A DNA stretch of 64,000 nt from Chryseobacterium contaminans (GTDB taxonomy: Bacteria; Bacteroidota; Bacteroidia; Flavobacteriales; Weeksellaceae), in NCBI RefSeq assembly GCF_001684955.1, contig NZ_MAYF01000334.1:21242-85241 (forward strand), given 5' to 3'. This document shows, piece after piece, positions 1 through 7,588 of the stretch (position 1 is the stretch's first letter; each line of letters opens with the position of its first letter). A program made the position numbers and the translations under genes. A model generated the notes under the pieces. The model did not search any database and was not told the origin of the DNA. It worked only from the letters and a program-made list of their open reading frames with translations.

Positions 1-2
1 AT

Positions 3-1217
3 GCTACAACCGGGCTTAGGGAATCTTATTTATCAAAGCTTACTGTAAACGGAGCTATAGATCTTTCTTTTGGAACCAACGGAAATATCCAACTTCCCTA
101 TTCTGCCAACAACAATCAATTAAAAAAACTATCTGATGGAAAACTTCTGACTTTTGGCTTTTCTGAAGCAGGAGCTCACGTAACCAAAATACTTCCTAGC
201 GGACAACCTGATACTAGTTTTGGGAGCAACGGCACCTCAATGGTACCTGCCCTATATTCTGATGGCAATGAACGTTCTTACGGACTTGTACTCCAAAATG
301 ATAAAATCATTGTTCATGGAATTGATTTTTCAAATGAGCAGGCTCACCAACATAGAATATACAGATTAAACAGTAACGGAACTATTGATACCACTTTTGG
401 AAACAATGGCTCTGTCTTTATACAGGGAACCTGGTCAATAGGATCATTTGTATTACTTGATAATCAAAATAATATCACAACACTTACTAATGGTGGTATT
501 ATGGAGAAGTTCGATTCCAATGGTAACCCTATCACCAGTTTCGGGAATAATGGTGTTTTACAGATGTCTTCAGGATTAGGCTTTGCGGGTACGGTAATGA
601 TGGACAGCAATAATAAGATTGTATATTCAAATCTTCAGGATGAAATCTTCAGAATTAATTCAGATGGTACTCCTGACCCTACTTTTAATTACAATCTACC
701 TGCCTATTCAGGAATTAATGGAGGTGCCTGGATTTTAAACATTATTGAAAAAGATGGTTACTACTATATTGGCGGAAGTGGTGAAGTAGATTTCCCTCAT
801 ACAGCATTTATTTCAAGGCTTACCCAGAATGGAAATATAGACCCCGGCTTCAGTTATTACTCTGAAGGAGACTCCAATTTGGGGGGAATTGTTGATATGG
901 TCGTAAATAACAATAGTATTATTACAATTGGTGGTCTACATGTTGTAAAATATATAATAAACAATACAACGCTTGCCACAAAAGAAATTATAAAAAAGAA
1001 TAATGATATTACTTTTGAAAATCCCGTTAAACAAAATCTGATTTATCAATCTAAAGAACAAGTAGTAAAAATAGAAATAGCTACTGCCGACGGAAAGCTT
1101 ATAAGAACCATAAAAGACTCCGGGTCTTCTCTTTCAGACTTACCTAAAGGAATTTATATTGCTAAAGTTACTTTTGAAAACGGCAGCATTACCACCAAAA
1201 AACTTGTTAAGAATTAA
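3..1217 (+). CDS. Delta-60 repeat protein with T9SS C-terminal sorting domain (5' partial)
   Basis: The frame is open from base 3, so the gene starts upstream of the window and the Met at 240 is internal. The protein repeats a motif like IDTTFGNNG (DLSFGTNG, PDTSFGSNG, IDTTFGNNG, ITSFGNNG, PDPTF, IDPGF) about every 40-60 residues, the signature of delta-60 repeat beta-propeller-like proteins. The last 75 residues form a typical type A T9SS sorting domain: a Pro-Val motif after FEN, then GKLIRT, LPKGIYIAKV and a lysine-rich end. Family knowledge says such proteins cross the outer membrane by T9SS and are anchored at or released from the surface. Cargo function is unknown. A strong terminator follows directly. 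Confidence 0.85.
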   Translation, partial: ATTGLRESYLSKLTVNGAIDLSFGTNGNIQLPYSANNNQLKKLSDGKLLTFGFSEAGAHVTKILPSGQPDTSFGSNGTSMVPALYSDGNERSYGLVLQNDKIIVHGIDFSNEQAHQHRIYRLNSNGTIDTTFGNNGSVFIQGTWSIGSFVLLDNQNNITTLTNGGIMEKFDSNGNPITSFGNNGVLQMSSGLGFAGTVMMDSNNKIVYSNLQDEIFRINSDGTPDPTFNYNLPAYSGINGGAWILNIIEKDGYYYIGGSGEVDFPHTAFISRLTQNGNIDPGFSYYSEGDSNLGGIVDMVVNNNSIITIGGLHVVKYIINNTTLATKEIIKKNNDITFENPVKQNLIYQSKEQVVKIEIATADGKLIRTIKDSGSSLSDLPKGIYIAKVTFENGSITTKKLVKN

Positions 1218-1222
1218 AACTT

Positions 1223-1250
1223 AACCTCCGGTAAAATCCGGAGGTTTTTT
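1223..1250 (+). terminator. Rho-independent terminator
   Basis: A perfect 9-bp stem (1223-1231 with 1238-1246) is followed by six T residues. It lies six bases after the stop of the T9SS cargo gene. Confidence 0.9.
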
Positions 1251-1339
1251 GTTACCTTAGTGCCTCTGTTCGATGCTTTTAAGTTTAGGCTAAAGCCCAT
1301 CTCTATTGAATATAATCATAATATCTTTCAATTTTATTT

Positions 1340-1816
1340 ATGAAAAATCACCATTACAAAACAACTATTAAATGGACGGGAAATAAGGGAACCGGAACCA
1401 GCGGCTACAGAGACTATGAAAGAAGCCATAGCATTTCAGTAGAAAATAAAACTGTTATTGAAGGTTCATCTGATCCGGCCTTCCGTGGAGACAAAACGAA
1501 ACATAACCCCGAAGATATGTTCCTCTCTTCCCTTTCATCCTGTCATATGCTCTGGTATCTTCATTTTTGTTCTGAAGCAGGGGTTATTGTTACAGATTAT
1601 ATTGATGAAGCTACAGGAATTATGGAAGAAACGGCTAATGGCAGTGGATATTTCACAGAGGTAACACTTCATCCTATTGTTACTGTTGCTGAAGAATCTA
1701 TGATAGAAAAGGCAAAAGAACTTCATCATAAAGCCAATCAATTTTGTTTTATTGCCAACTCTGTTAACTTCAGCGTAAAACATATCCCCGCCGTGTTAGT
1801 TAAATTAAAAAAATAA
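1340..1816 (+). CDS. OsmC/Ohr family protein
   Basis: At 158 residues it has the usual length for OsmC/Ohr thiol peroxidases. The two redox cysteines fit C68 (in SSCHM) and C136 (in QFCFIANS); a further C77 is present. OsmC-type proteins reduce organic hydroperoxides in the cytoplasm with lipoylated or other thiol donors. The N-terminus is a typical cytoplasmic start and there is no signal peptide. It stands alone between a terminator upstream and an AT-rich gap downstream, so it is probably monocistronic. Substrate is not predictable; YhfA-like members also exist. Confidence 0.85.
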   Translation: MKNHHYKTTIKWTGNKGTGTSGYRDYERSHSISVENKTVIEGSSDPAFRGDKTKHNPEDMFLSSLSSCHMLWYLHFCSEAGVIVTDYIDEATGIMEETANGSGYFTEVTLHPIVTVAEESMIEKAKELHHKANQFCFIANSVNFSVKHIPAVLVKLKK

Positions 1817-2033
1817 ATTAAAAAACACACTCAAAAACACCAGTATTATTAAACATTTTATAACAATAACTCTAAAATAATCATCGAAAATTCAACAAAA
1901 AGAGATTTATTTAATGAATAATTAATAAAAATAACATTTTACTATTAAAATATTCATATAAAAGTTAAATTATCTATCAATTTACTTCATAATGTCAAGT
2001 TTTTTTCTTATTTTTATATAAACAAAACTAACC

Positions 2034-2684
2034 ATGATGAAAGCAAGATTAACTATTTTCGATGAGCCCATGTTATATACTGAAGGGTTATCAAAATTAT
2101 TAATGCAGAGTAAAATTTTTAATAGTATTAACATCTGCAATTCGTTAGAAACACTCTCCCAACAATTAAGAGATCAGCCGTCAGAAATACTCATTATGAG
2201 TTCCAATATACTTATGCTTACTGAAATATGTAAATACGTGGAAAGTATTACAGCGGAACATCATCATATCAAAATTATTATCATAGGCAGCTGCTATGAT
2301 GTTATAGACATCAGAAAACTTTTCAATAAAGGTATCAAAAGCTATCTCGATAAGACCTGTAGATATGACGAATTTTTAAAAGCCATTCATGCTTTATTAC
2401 TGAACGAAATTTATATTTGTGACCATGCTAAAGAAAGAATGTTCAATTTCATTAGTAATGAGCAACAGAAACGAAATTTCCATATCAGAGATCCCCTTAC
2501 CCGTCGTGAAATTGAAATTCTGAAATTAATTTGTGAAGGTTTTAGCAGCAAAGATATTTCCGAAAAGCTCTTTATAAGTATCAACACGGTAGAAACACAT
2601 AGAAAAAAAATTCTTTTAAAACTCAACGTAAAAAACACTGCGGGCGTCGTAAAATATGCTATTGAAAATCATATTGTAGACTGA
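2034..2684 (+). CDS. LuxR/NarL-type regulator with degenerate receiver domain
   Basis: Residues 5-125 have the layout of a response-regulator receiver domain and residues 153-216 are a clear LuxR-type HTH (LTRREIEILKLICEG, then NTVETHRKKI). The acidic pair near the N-terminus (D10, E11) and the switch lysine (K107 in YLDKT) are present, but the phospho-acceptor Asp expected near residue 55 is replaced in LIMSSNIL by Met or Ser. Phosphorylation-dependent control is therefore unlikely. No sensor kinase gene lies nearby. The gene converges on the curli operon, which recalls CsgD, the LuxR-type curli regulator of enterobacteria that also has an atypical receiver. That link is inference. A terminator follows at 2713. 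Confidence 0.85.
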   Translation: MMKARLTIFDEPMLYTEGLSKLLMQSKIFNSINICNSLETLSQQLRDQPSEILIMSSNILMLTEICKYVESITAEHHHIKIIIIGSCYDVIDIRKLFNKGIKSYLDKTCRYDEFLKAIHALLLNEIYICDHAKERMFNFISNEQQKRNFHIRDPLTRREIEILKLICEGFSSKDISEKLFISINTVETHRKKILLKLNVKNTAGVVKYAIENHIVD

Positions 2685-2712
2685 TTGATCACTTCAGATC
2701 ATTAAGCTAAAA

Positions 2713-2747
2713 AAATTCCAAACCTTACGGTCTGGAATTTCTTTTTT
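2713..2747 (+). terminator. Rho-independent terminator
   Basis: A 12-bp stem with one mismatch (2713-2724 with 2729-2740) is followed by a T-rich run. It terminates the LuxR-type regulator gene. Confidence 0.8.
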
Positions 2748-2816
2748 GCCTATTCCCAAATTCCTTTTAATAAAAAGTCCGGCAAATAACTGATTATTAA
2801 TATTGAAAGAAATCAA

Positions 2817-2904
2817 TAGTGAATGGTTAATTCGCTTCGCTTGTCAATTTTTTTATATACCATGAAACTTCTTAATTCACTTGCGAAGCAAAATTCACCA
2901 TTGA
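2817..2904. repeat. Dispersed intergenic inverted repeat, copy A
   Basis: The left arm (GTGAATGGTTAATTCGCTTC) and right arm (GCGAAGCAAAATTCACCATT) form an imperfect inverted repeat. Related sequences occur at 8581-8738, 17694-17777, 51624-51806 and 57625-57666, always between genes. It lies between the convergent regulator and the curli operon. Confidence 0.75.
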
Positions 2905-2938
2905 CTTTTCTATGCTTTAGAGTAAAGCCTCTTTTCTC

Positions 2939-4450
2939 CTACTCATAATCCGGCATTTCTCCGTTACTGAAAAGTGTGGAACGTGAAAGGTCTGTCATAC
3001 TACTGTTCAGGTCTATGACCATTATATTTCTTTGTGAAATATTATCGTTGGAAGTATTCATAAAGATCACCTGTGCATTATTGGGTGAAAATCTTGGGTC
3101 CAGATCATTGGTTCCCATCGCTTTTTCGCTTTCGGAAGATATATCATTTATTGCATTACTTGTTAAATTATAAATGAAAATATGAGAGTCTAACTGACGA
3201 TAATTTCCGCTTCCATCCTGGTAATCTGATACATCATAGGTAAACAGAAGAAGCTGGCCATCCACAGAGAAATTCAAACCGCCAGTGGCTCCGGCAGATC
3301 CGGATACTACGGTTTTAAGAACATTTCCCATCATATCGATAACATAAATATTGGTATTATATCCGTTGTAGTCATTGGTTTTTATAGCAATCTTGCTTCC
3401 GTCATAGCTCCAGTCGCATTCCGAAATCATACTTCCATCCGGAGTGGTATATACCAGAGTAAGACCACTTCCATCTTTATTGATCCTGTATAATTTATTA
3501 AAATTTGAGTACAATAATTCTTTACCATTGGTACTCCACGCAAAATCCATTTCGTAGGTATTAAAACCAGCTACAGGAACTGTTGTTACTTTGAAAGGAT
3601 TGGAGCCATCCGGATTGGCGGTGTAAATATGGGTACTTCCGCCTTCGGTTCGGAGAAAAGCAATAAGCCCTGCATTATTATTTTTCCGTGGTCGCCAGCT
3701 GTTGTAAGAAAAATCTGTGAACTGAAAATTGTTTCCCTGCTCATCACTGGACATAATCACAAAGTTCCCATTCAGTTTTTTTACATAATGATATCTGTTG
3801 GCTGGAACTGTATTGGTAGTAAATTTAGCGGTCTGGCTTAAAACTGGCTGGTGAATGCCGTCCGAAACAGACACCTGCCAGAAGTAACTTACACCAAACT
3901 TCAGATTTGATAGTGTATAATGATTCACTTTCAAATCATTAACCTGAATCACATTAGTGTCAAGATTATTTTTAATTGTTAAACTATATTTTAAAACATC
4001 TGCTGTATCCGGATCTGTTGCGCTCCAGGTGAGCTCTACGCTTAATGGCTGGTTGACCGCATTATCTATCGGACTTAAAAGCTGCGGCGTGGTAGGTGGA
4101 GAGTTTAATGAAGTATCATCATTCATTTCAAATACCACTGTTACCACCTGGTTTTGATTCTGCATATTAACAGACTGAAAATTGGTAATATATCCCGAAA
4201 GTTCTGCTTTTACCGAATAATTACCGATTGGCATGGCCGTAATTTCAAAAGTACCATCAGTACCGCTGAAAACAGTCTGCGTGGTAGGGTTTGTGAAGAT
4301 TTTCACATTAGCAAGCGGCACATTACTGCCTCTTTTCACTACTTTTCCTTTTAATGTTCCTGTCTGAGCCTGTTCTACAAGGTCTTCATTGCATGAAAAC
4401 AGACAAAAAATCATAATGAATATGCCAAGTATTTTGATTAAAGTTTTCAT
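2939..4450 (-). CDS. Lipoprotein with CarboxypepD-reg, FN3-like and PD40 beta-propeller domains, last gene of the curli operon
   Basis: I chose the ATG at 4450: it gives a textbook lipoprotein signal (MKTLIKILGI... FCLFSC, lipid-modified C20) and lies 11 bases after csgG. A longer frame to 4546 exists but would overlap csgG. Residues 31-110 form a carboxypeptidase-regulatory-like beta-sandwich, 120-215 a fibronectin III-like domain ending in FGVSYFWQVSVSDG, and 225-500 contain TolB/WD40-like PD40 repeats (WSTNGKELLYS, DWSYDGSKIAI, RFSPNNAQVIF). The protein is predicted to sit in the outer membrane. Its position suggests a role in curli assembly, fibre attachment or matrix binding, but no such function is established here. 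Confidence 0.85.
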   Translation of the reverse strand: MKTLIKILGIFIMIFCLFSCNEDLVEQAQTGTLKGKVVKRGSNVPLANVKIFTNPTTQTVFSGTDGTFEITAMPIGNYSVKAELSGYITNFQSVNMQNQNQVVTVVFEMNDDTSLNSPPTTPQLLSPIDNAVNQPLSVELTWSATDPDTADVLKYSLTIKNNLDTNVIQVNDLKVNHYTLSNLKFGVSYFWQVSVSDGIHQPVLSQTAKFTTNTVPANRYHYVKKLNGNFVIMSSDEQGNNFQFTDFSYNSWRPRKNNNAGLIAFLRTEGGSTHIYTANPDGSNPFKVTTVPVAGFNTYEMDFAWSTNGKELLYSNFNKLYRINKDGSGLTLVYTTPDGSMISECDWSYDGSKIAIKTNDYNGYNTNIYVIDMMGNVLKTVVSGSAGATGGLNFSVDGQLLLFTYDVSDYQDGSGNYRQLDSHIFIYNLTSNAINDISSESEKAMGTNDLDPRFSPNNAQVIFMNTSNDNISQRNIMVIDLNSSMTDLSRSTLFSNGEMPDYE

Positions 4451-4461
4451 AATTTGTGTTT

Positions 4462-5826
4462 TTATTTGTTTCCAAGGTAAAAGTTGATTCCCAATGCAAA
4501 GCGTAAGGCCTGATCTTTTCTTTTTCCGTTCACAAGCCCTTCCCAATTGTCTTTAAAGCCAAGATCGTATTGTGTAGAAGCTCTCAGTGAGAAATGATGA
4601 TCAATCATATATTCAAGCCCACCCCCAACTTGTGCTTTGTACTGAGGCTTATATTTAGAGTAGAATGCTCCTGCCCCGCCATAGATGTATGGACTGAATC
4701 TGTATTTAGGGAAAAGAAGATATTCAACATTCACTTCAGGGCCAAAGTAGTTTCTTTTTACAATATTTTCATTTTCGAGGGTAAAATAGTTTCCATTAAC
4801 CTCTACATTAAAATTAGGAGTAAGAAAATATTTAACACCTACTTTTCCACCGATATTCATTTTAGGATTCACATAATCATCTTTCACCTTCTGAGCTTCC
4901 ACGTTGGCAAATACAGAAACTTTCTGTCTGTAATAATCGGGATATCTGTTTCCGATCACTCTTCCGGTATTATTTTCCTGTTCTTTATTGTATTCTTTAA
5001 TCAGTGGCTGATAAGCTGTTGTATCATCTATAGCTTTCCCCCATATTTTATCCTGAATTCCTTCTACAATAAGTGATTTTACCGCTTTTTCAATAGCTTC
5101 GGTTACGGCTAATTGAACAGGCTCATTTTGCGTTAATCCTACTTCAGCTTCCAACAGTCTTTCTGTATCTATATATCTGAAAAAACTGCCATTTACACTG
5201 GTTGAAAGAATGGTTTTGGAAGTATAGACCGTTTTGAGGATCTCTCCGTTAAGTGTGGAAACAGCGCGAAGATAAATGGTAATTCTGTCCTGACGGTATT
5301 GGGTGGATGCTCCAATTCCGAAGTAACGGGCTCCAAGGCCTCCTGTAAGAATATTACTGTCATAGGAAATGACTCCTCCTTCCAGAAGAATTCCGGCGTA
5401 TAGAAGCGGAGGAAGTGACTGAGTGTTTTTATCAGCATCTTTTATATATTCCTGACGTGTGGAACGGATGATTTGCCTTTCATTAAGCAGGTTAGCTATA
5501 TTTTCTCTTTCAATAGGAATAAACCAGCGGCTGTCTTCAAGCGCTTTGATAAGAATGGTAGTAGTTCCCTGTGGCACCGCAGTACTCCAGTTATTGCCAT
5601 TTTCGGAAGGTTTATATTGACCGGTCTGGTCTCTGAATTTATAAACTCCTACAACTATTTTTTCTTTAGGTAAAGGAAGTTTCTTCAATTCTGCTGTGGA
5701 AGCGGTTACCTCTCCCATCGTTGGCTTTTCGGGATCCGAAGGTAAGCCGAATATTGAACTACAAGCCTGTAAGATACATAGCAGAAAACTACAGAAAAAG
5801 ATTCTGGTGTAAGTGTAAGTTCTCAT
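4462..5826 (-). CDS. csgG: Curli secretion channel CsgG with C-terminal outer-membrane barrel-like extension
   Basis: Residues 22-265 match CsgG closely: lipobox LQAC with C22, STAVPQ, DSRWFIPIER, NLLNERQIIR, GGLGARYFGIGA, SKTILS and ID-ERLLEAEVG. CsgG forms the nonameric outer-membrane pore that exports curli subunits. Escherichia coli CsgG is 277 residues; this protein has 454. The extra region, about 300-454, has alternating hydrophobic and aromatic strands, Gly-rich turns and a terminal GINFYLG strand, like a small 8-stranded OmpA or PorT-type barrel. In the constriction loop, the E. coli Asn-Phe pair reads N79-W80 and the loop is one residue longer. It sits between csgF and the propeller lipoprotein. 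Confidence 0.95.
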   Translation of the reverse strand: MRTYTYTRIFFCSFLLCILQACSSIFGLPSDPEKPTMGEVTASTAELKKLPLPKEKIVVGVYKFRDQTGQYKPSENGNNWSTAVPQGTTTILIKALEDSRWFIPIERENIANLLNERQIIRSTRQEYIKDADKNTQSLPPLLYAGILLEGGVISYDSNILTGGLGARYFGIGASTQYRQDRITIYLRAVSTLNGEILKTVYTSKTILSTSVNGSFFRYIDTERLLEAEVGLTQNEPVQLAVTEAIEKAVKSLIVEGIQDKIWGKAIDDTTAYQPLIKEYNKEQENNTGRVIGNRYPDYYRQKVSVFANVEAQKVKDDYVNPKMNIGGKVGVKYFLTPNFNVEVNGNYFTLENENIVKRNYFGPEVNVEYLLFPKYRFSPYIYGGAGAFYSKYKPQYKAQVGGGLEYMIDHHFSLRASTQYDLGFKDNWEGLVNGKRKDQALRFALGINFYLGNK

Positions 5827-5852
5827 GATAAGTTTGGTTTTAAGTTTCTTTG

Positions 5853-6263
5853 TTATTTTGGAATTACGATCTCGGACTGATCGCCTGTACCGGTATCCAA
5901 AATATTAATCAAAAGTCCCTGATTGGTATTGGTGATCTGTAGATAAAGTGAACCGAAAAGATAATTCCCCGGTTTTATATTACCATTACCAAACTGGTCT
6001 TCAAAAAGTTTTCTTGAAAGTTCACTAAGGATTTGTCTGTTCAGACTCTGGGTGAAGCTATCAAGAGAATTCATACGGTCAAGCAGATTAGTATAATCAT
6101 TTTTTTCATCAAACGGATTCTGTGCATTGGCTGAGCTCAAAAGCCACTGATAATTAAAGGTATCTCCTCCAAATGCTGGATTAATCGGCTTATAAACGAG
6201 TTGCTGAGATTTCCCCTGGAAAATACCCACAATAAAAATCAAAATAATAACAAAAGTTTTCAT
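5853..6263 (-). CDS. csgF: Curli assembly protein CsgF
   Basis: A 136-residue secreted protein with a signal peptide (MKTFVIILIFIVGIFQGKSQ). The mature N-terminus carries the CsgF signature, NPAFGGDTFNYQWLLSSANA, then a neck helix region and a C-terminal beta domain. In E. coli the N-terminal peptide of CsgF plugs into the CsgG channel and the protein couples the pore to the nucleator at the surface. It lies 26 bases before csgG and 11 bases after the csgH-csgE fusion gene. Confidence 0.95.
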   Translation of the reverse strand: MKTFVIILIFIVGIFQGKSQQLVYKPINPAFGGDTFNYQWLLSSANAQNPFDEKNDYTNLLDRMNSLDSFTQSLNRQILSELSRKLFEDQFGNGNIKPGNYLFGSLYLQITNTNQGLLINILDTGTGDQSEIVIPK

Positions 6264-6274
6264 AGTGGACGTTT

Positions 6275-7009
6275 TTAATAGATAAATTCATTTTTTATAA
6301 GGTTTTTCTTTGCTGCAAATTCCTTGATATATTTCAGGCTTACAGCTAGTTGTTCTTTTAAATAATCTTCTCCGGGATTGGTCATAAAGCTGTAGATGAT
6401 CTTATCTTCCATCTGAATATTGATCTGACCGCTTGTTCCGCGAAGAGGAAGTTCAGAAATAGTAATAGCACTGCTGCTTTTATCCGGAAGCTGGCTGTAT
6501 TGGATATAAAACATATCGTAAAAGTCTTTTCCAACCTTGGTTTTGGTTTCATCAATAGTAAGCCCCTTAAGTTCATAAACCGCATCAGCCTCTGCCTTAG
6601 CTGCCTTTTTTTTAAAAAGGTCACTATTAAGTTCTAAGCTGTCTTTGGCTACCAATGTTTTAAATTGTTCGTCTCTGATGTAAAGAAAGGCTTTCAAAGC
6701 ATCTTTTGGTTCAAGATTTACACTGATCTCAGATAATATCTTTACTTCGTTTGGATTTACAGAAAATTTACCACTTTGCTGATTGTTGGAAAGGTTTCCT
6801 CCATTTCCTTTTTTTATTGATATTAAAAGATAGTTCAGTTCTTTATAGATGGCTGTATTATTAACTACTACTGCTTTTATCCTGATCTGATTTTCCAGTG
6901 TAGCGCTCTCAATTCTTGCAGTTACTTTTTTATCTTCCTGCCCATAAGCCATCATAGACAGGAAGAAAAAAAAAGTATTCAAACTCAGGATAGATAAAAG
7001 TTTCATCAT
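6275..7009 (-). CDS. csgE: CsgH-like domain fused to CsgE
   Basis: After a signal peptide (cleavage near residue 23, AYGQ) there are two domains. Residues 27-126 resemble CsgC/CsgH, with an immunoglobulin-like pattern and the CsgH-type segment GNGGNLSNNQQSGKFSVNPN. Residues 146-240 are CsgE: LKGLTIDETKTKVGKDFYD, ITISELP, INIQMEDKIIYSF. CsgE caps the periplasmic side of CsgG and gives subunit specificity; CsgC/CsgH stops early amyloid formation in the periplasm. The protein has 244 residues, against about 130 for E. coli CsgE. The CsgE call is firm; the CsgH-like call rests on motif and pattern only. ATG codons at 7009 and 7006 are both possible starts. Confidence 0.88.
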   Translation of the reverse strand: MMKLLSILSLNTFFFFLSMMAYGQEDKKVTARIESATLENQIRIKAVVVNNTAIYKELNYLLISIKKGNGGNLSNNQQSGKFSVNPNEVKILSEISVNLEPKDALKAFLYIRDEQFKTLVAKDSLELNSDLFKKKAAKAEADAVYELKGLTIDETKTKVGKDFYDMFYIQYSQLPDKSSSAITISELPLRGTSGQINIQMEDKIIYSFMTNPGEDYLKEQLAVSLKYIKEFAAKKNLIKNEFIY

Positions 7010-7016
7010 TTGTGAT

Positions 7017-7415
7017 TTAATAATTTCTCATGAAAACGGTTCTGTTATCTCCCTTTACATTGATCTGAATACCGTCTGAAATGCTGTTGCTTCCCGTAAC
7101 ATCAATGATATTATTACTTCCTTGCGTAATAATAGCAGCCTTGGTTTCCTTATCTGCGAATGAATTGATAAAATAAAGAGCGTTATAGTCTCCAAGTTGC
7201 TTTACAGTAATAATGGTTCTGTTATTAAGAGAAAGTTCAGTATTATTATAGTCACCCATCTGAATAATATCGGAGTAACCGGCATTCATCTCCATATTCT
7301 GTCTGTTGATAAGATTTAAGATTGTATTACTGTTAACCTTATCCCAGTCAATTTTCTGAGCCTGCAGTGGCAATACCATACAAAGAGCGAAAACACTCCA
7401 TCTTAAAGTAAACAT
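7017..7415 (-). CDS. csgB: Minor curlin / nucleator-like protein (CsgB-like)
   Basis: A 132-residue secreted protein with a signal peptide ending near LQAQ (residue 20). Curlin-type units follow: IIQMGDYNNTELSLNN, VKQLGDYNALYFIN, IITQGSNNIIDVTG and INVKGDNRTVFM. The units are fewer and more irregular than in the CsgA-like protein, and the end is basic (NRTVFMRNY), as in CsgB nucleators that template fibre growth at the surface. The CsgB role is inferred from these traits and from position. It lies 173 bases after the CsgA-like gene, across a stem-loop, and 7 bases before the csgH-csgE gene. Confidence 0.82.
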   Translation of the reverse strand: MFTLRWSVFALCMVLPLQAQKIDWDKVNSNTILNLINRQNMEMNAGYSDIIQMGDYNNTELSLNNRTIITVKQLGDYNALYFINSFADKETKAAIITQGSNNIIDVTGSNSISDGIQINVKGDNRTVFMRNY

Positions 7416-7524
7416 GGCATTGATATTTAAATTAAAAACTAGACTATTAGAGAATGGAAGAAAATGTTCCTTTAAAATCCGGACCTTAAATCATAATTTT
7501 TCAGATAACATTTACTTTTTATAA

Positions 7525-7558
7525 AAAGGAGAAACCAACAATCTTTAGCTTCTCCTTT
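7525..7558 (-). terminator. Stem-loop between csgA-like and csgB-like genes
   Basis: A perfect 9-bp stem (7525-7533 with 7550-7558) and a 16-base loop. On the minus strand it is followed by T residues. It probably acts as a leaky terminator or mRNA-stabilising hairpin that sets major over minor subunit levels; no promoter with both elements was seen between it and the next gene. Confidence 0.6.
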
Positions 7559-7588
7559 CAATTTTAAAGATTGCAGTATAAAAAGGAC

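Noticed and set aside
2817..2904. Possible CRISPR-like array from repeated GTGAAT/TTCAC words
   Set aside because: Repeats are palindromic arms of a dispersed element, not regularly spaced direct repeats with spacers, and no cas genes are present.
4451..4546. N-terminal extension of the propeller lipoprotein frame
   Set aside because: It would overlap csgG by 85 bases and hide a perfect lipoprotein signal that begins at 4450.
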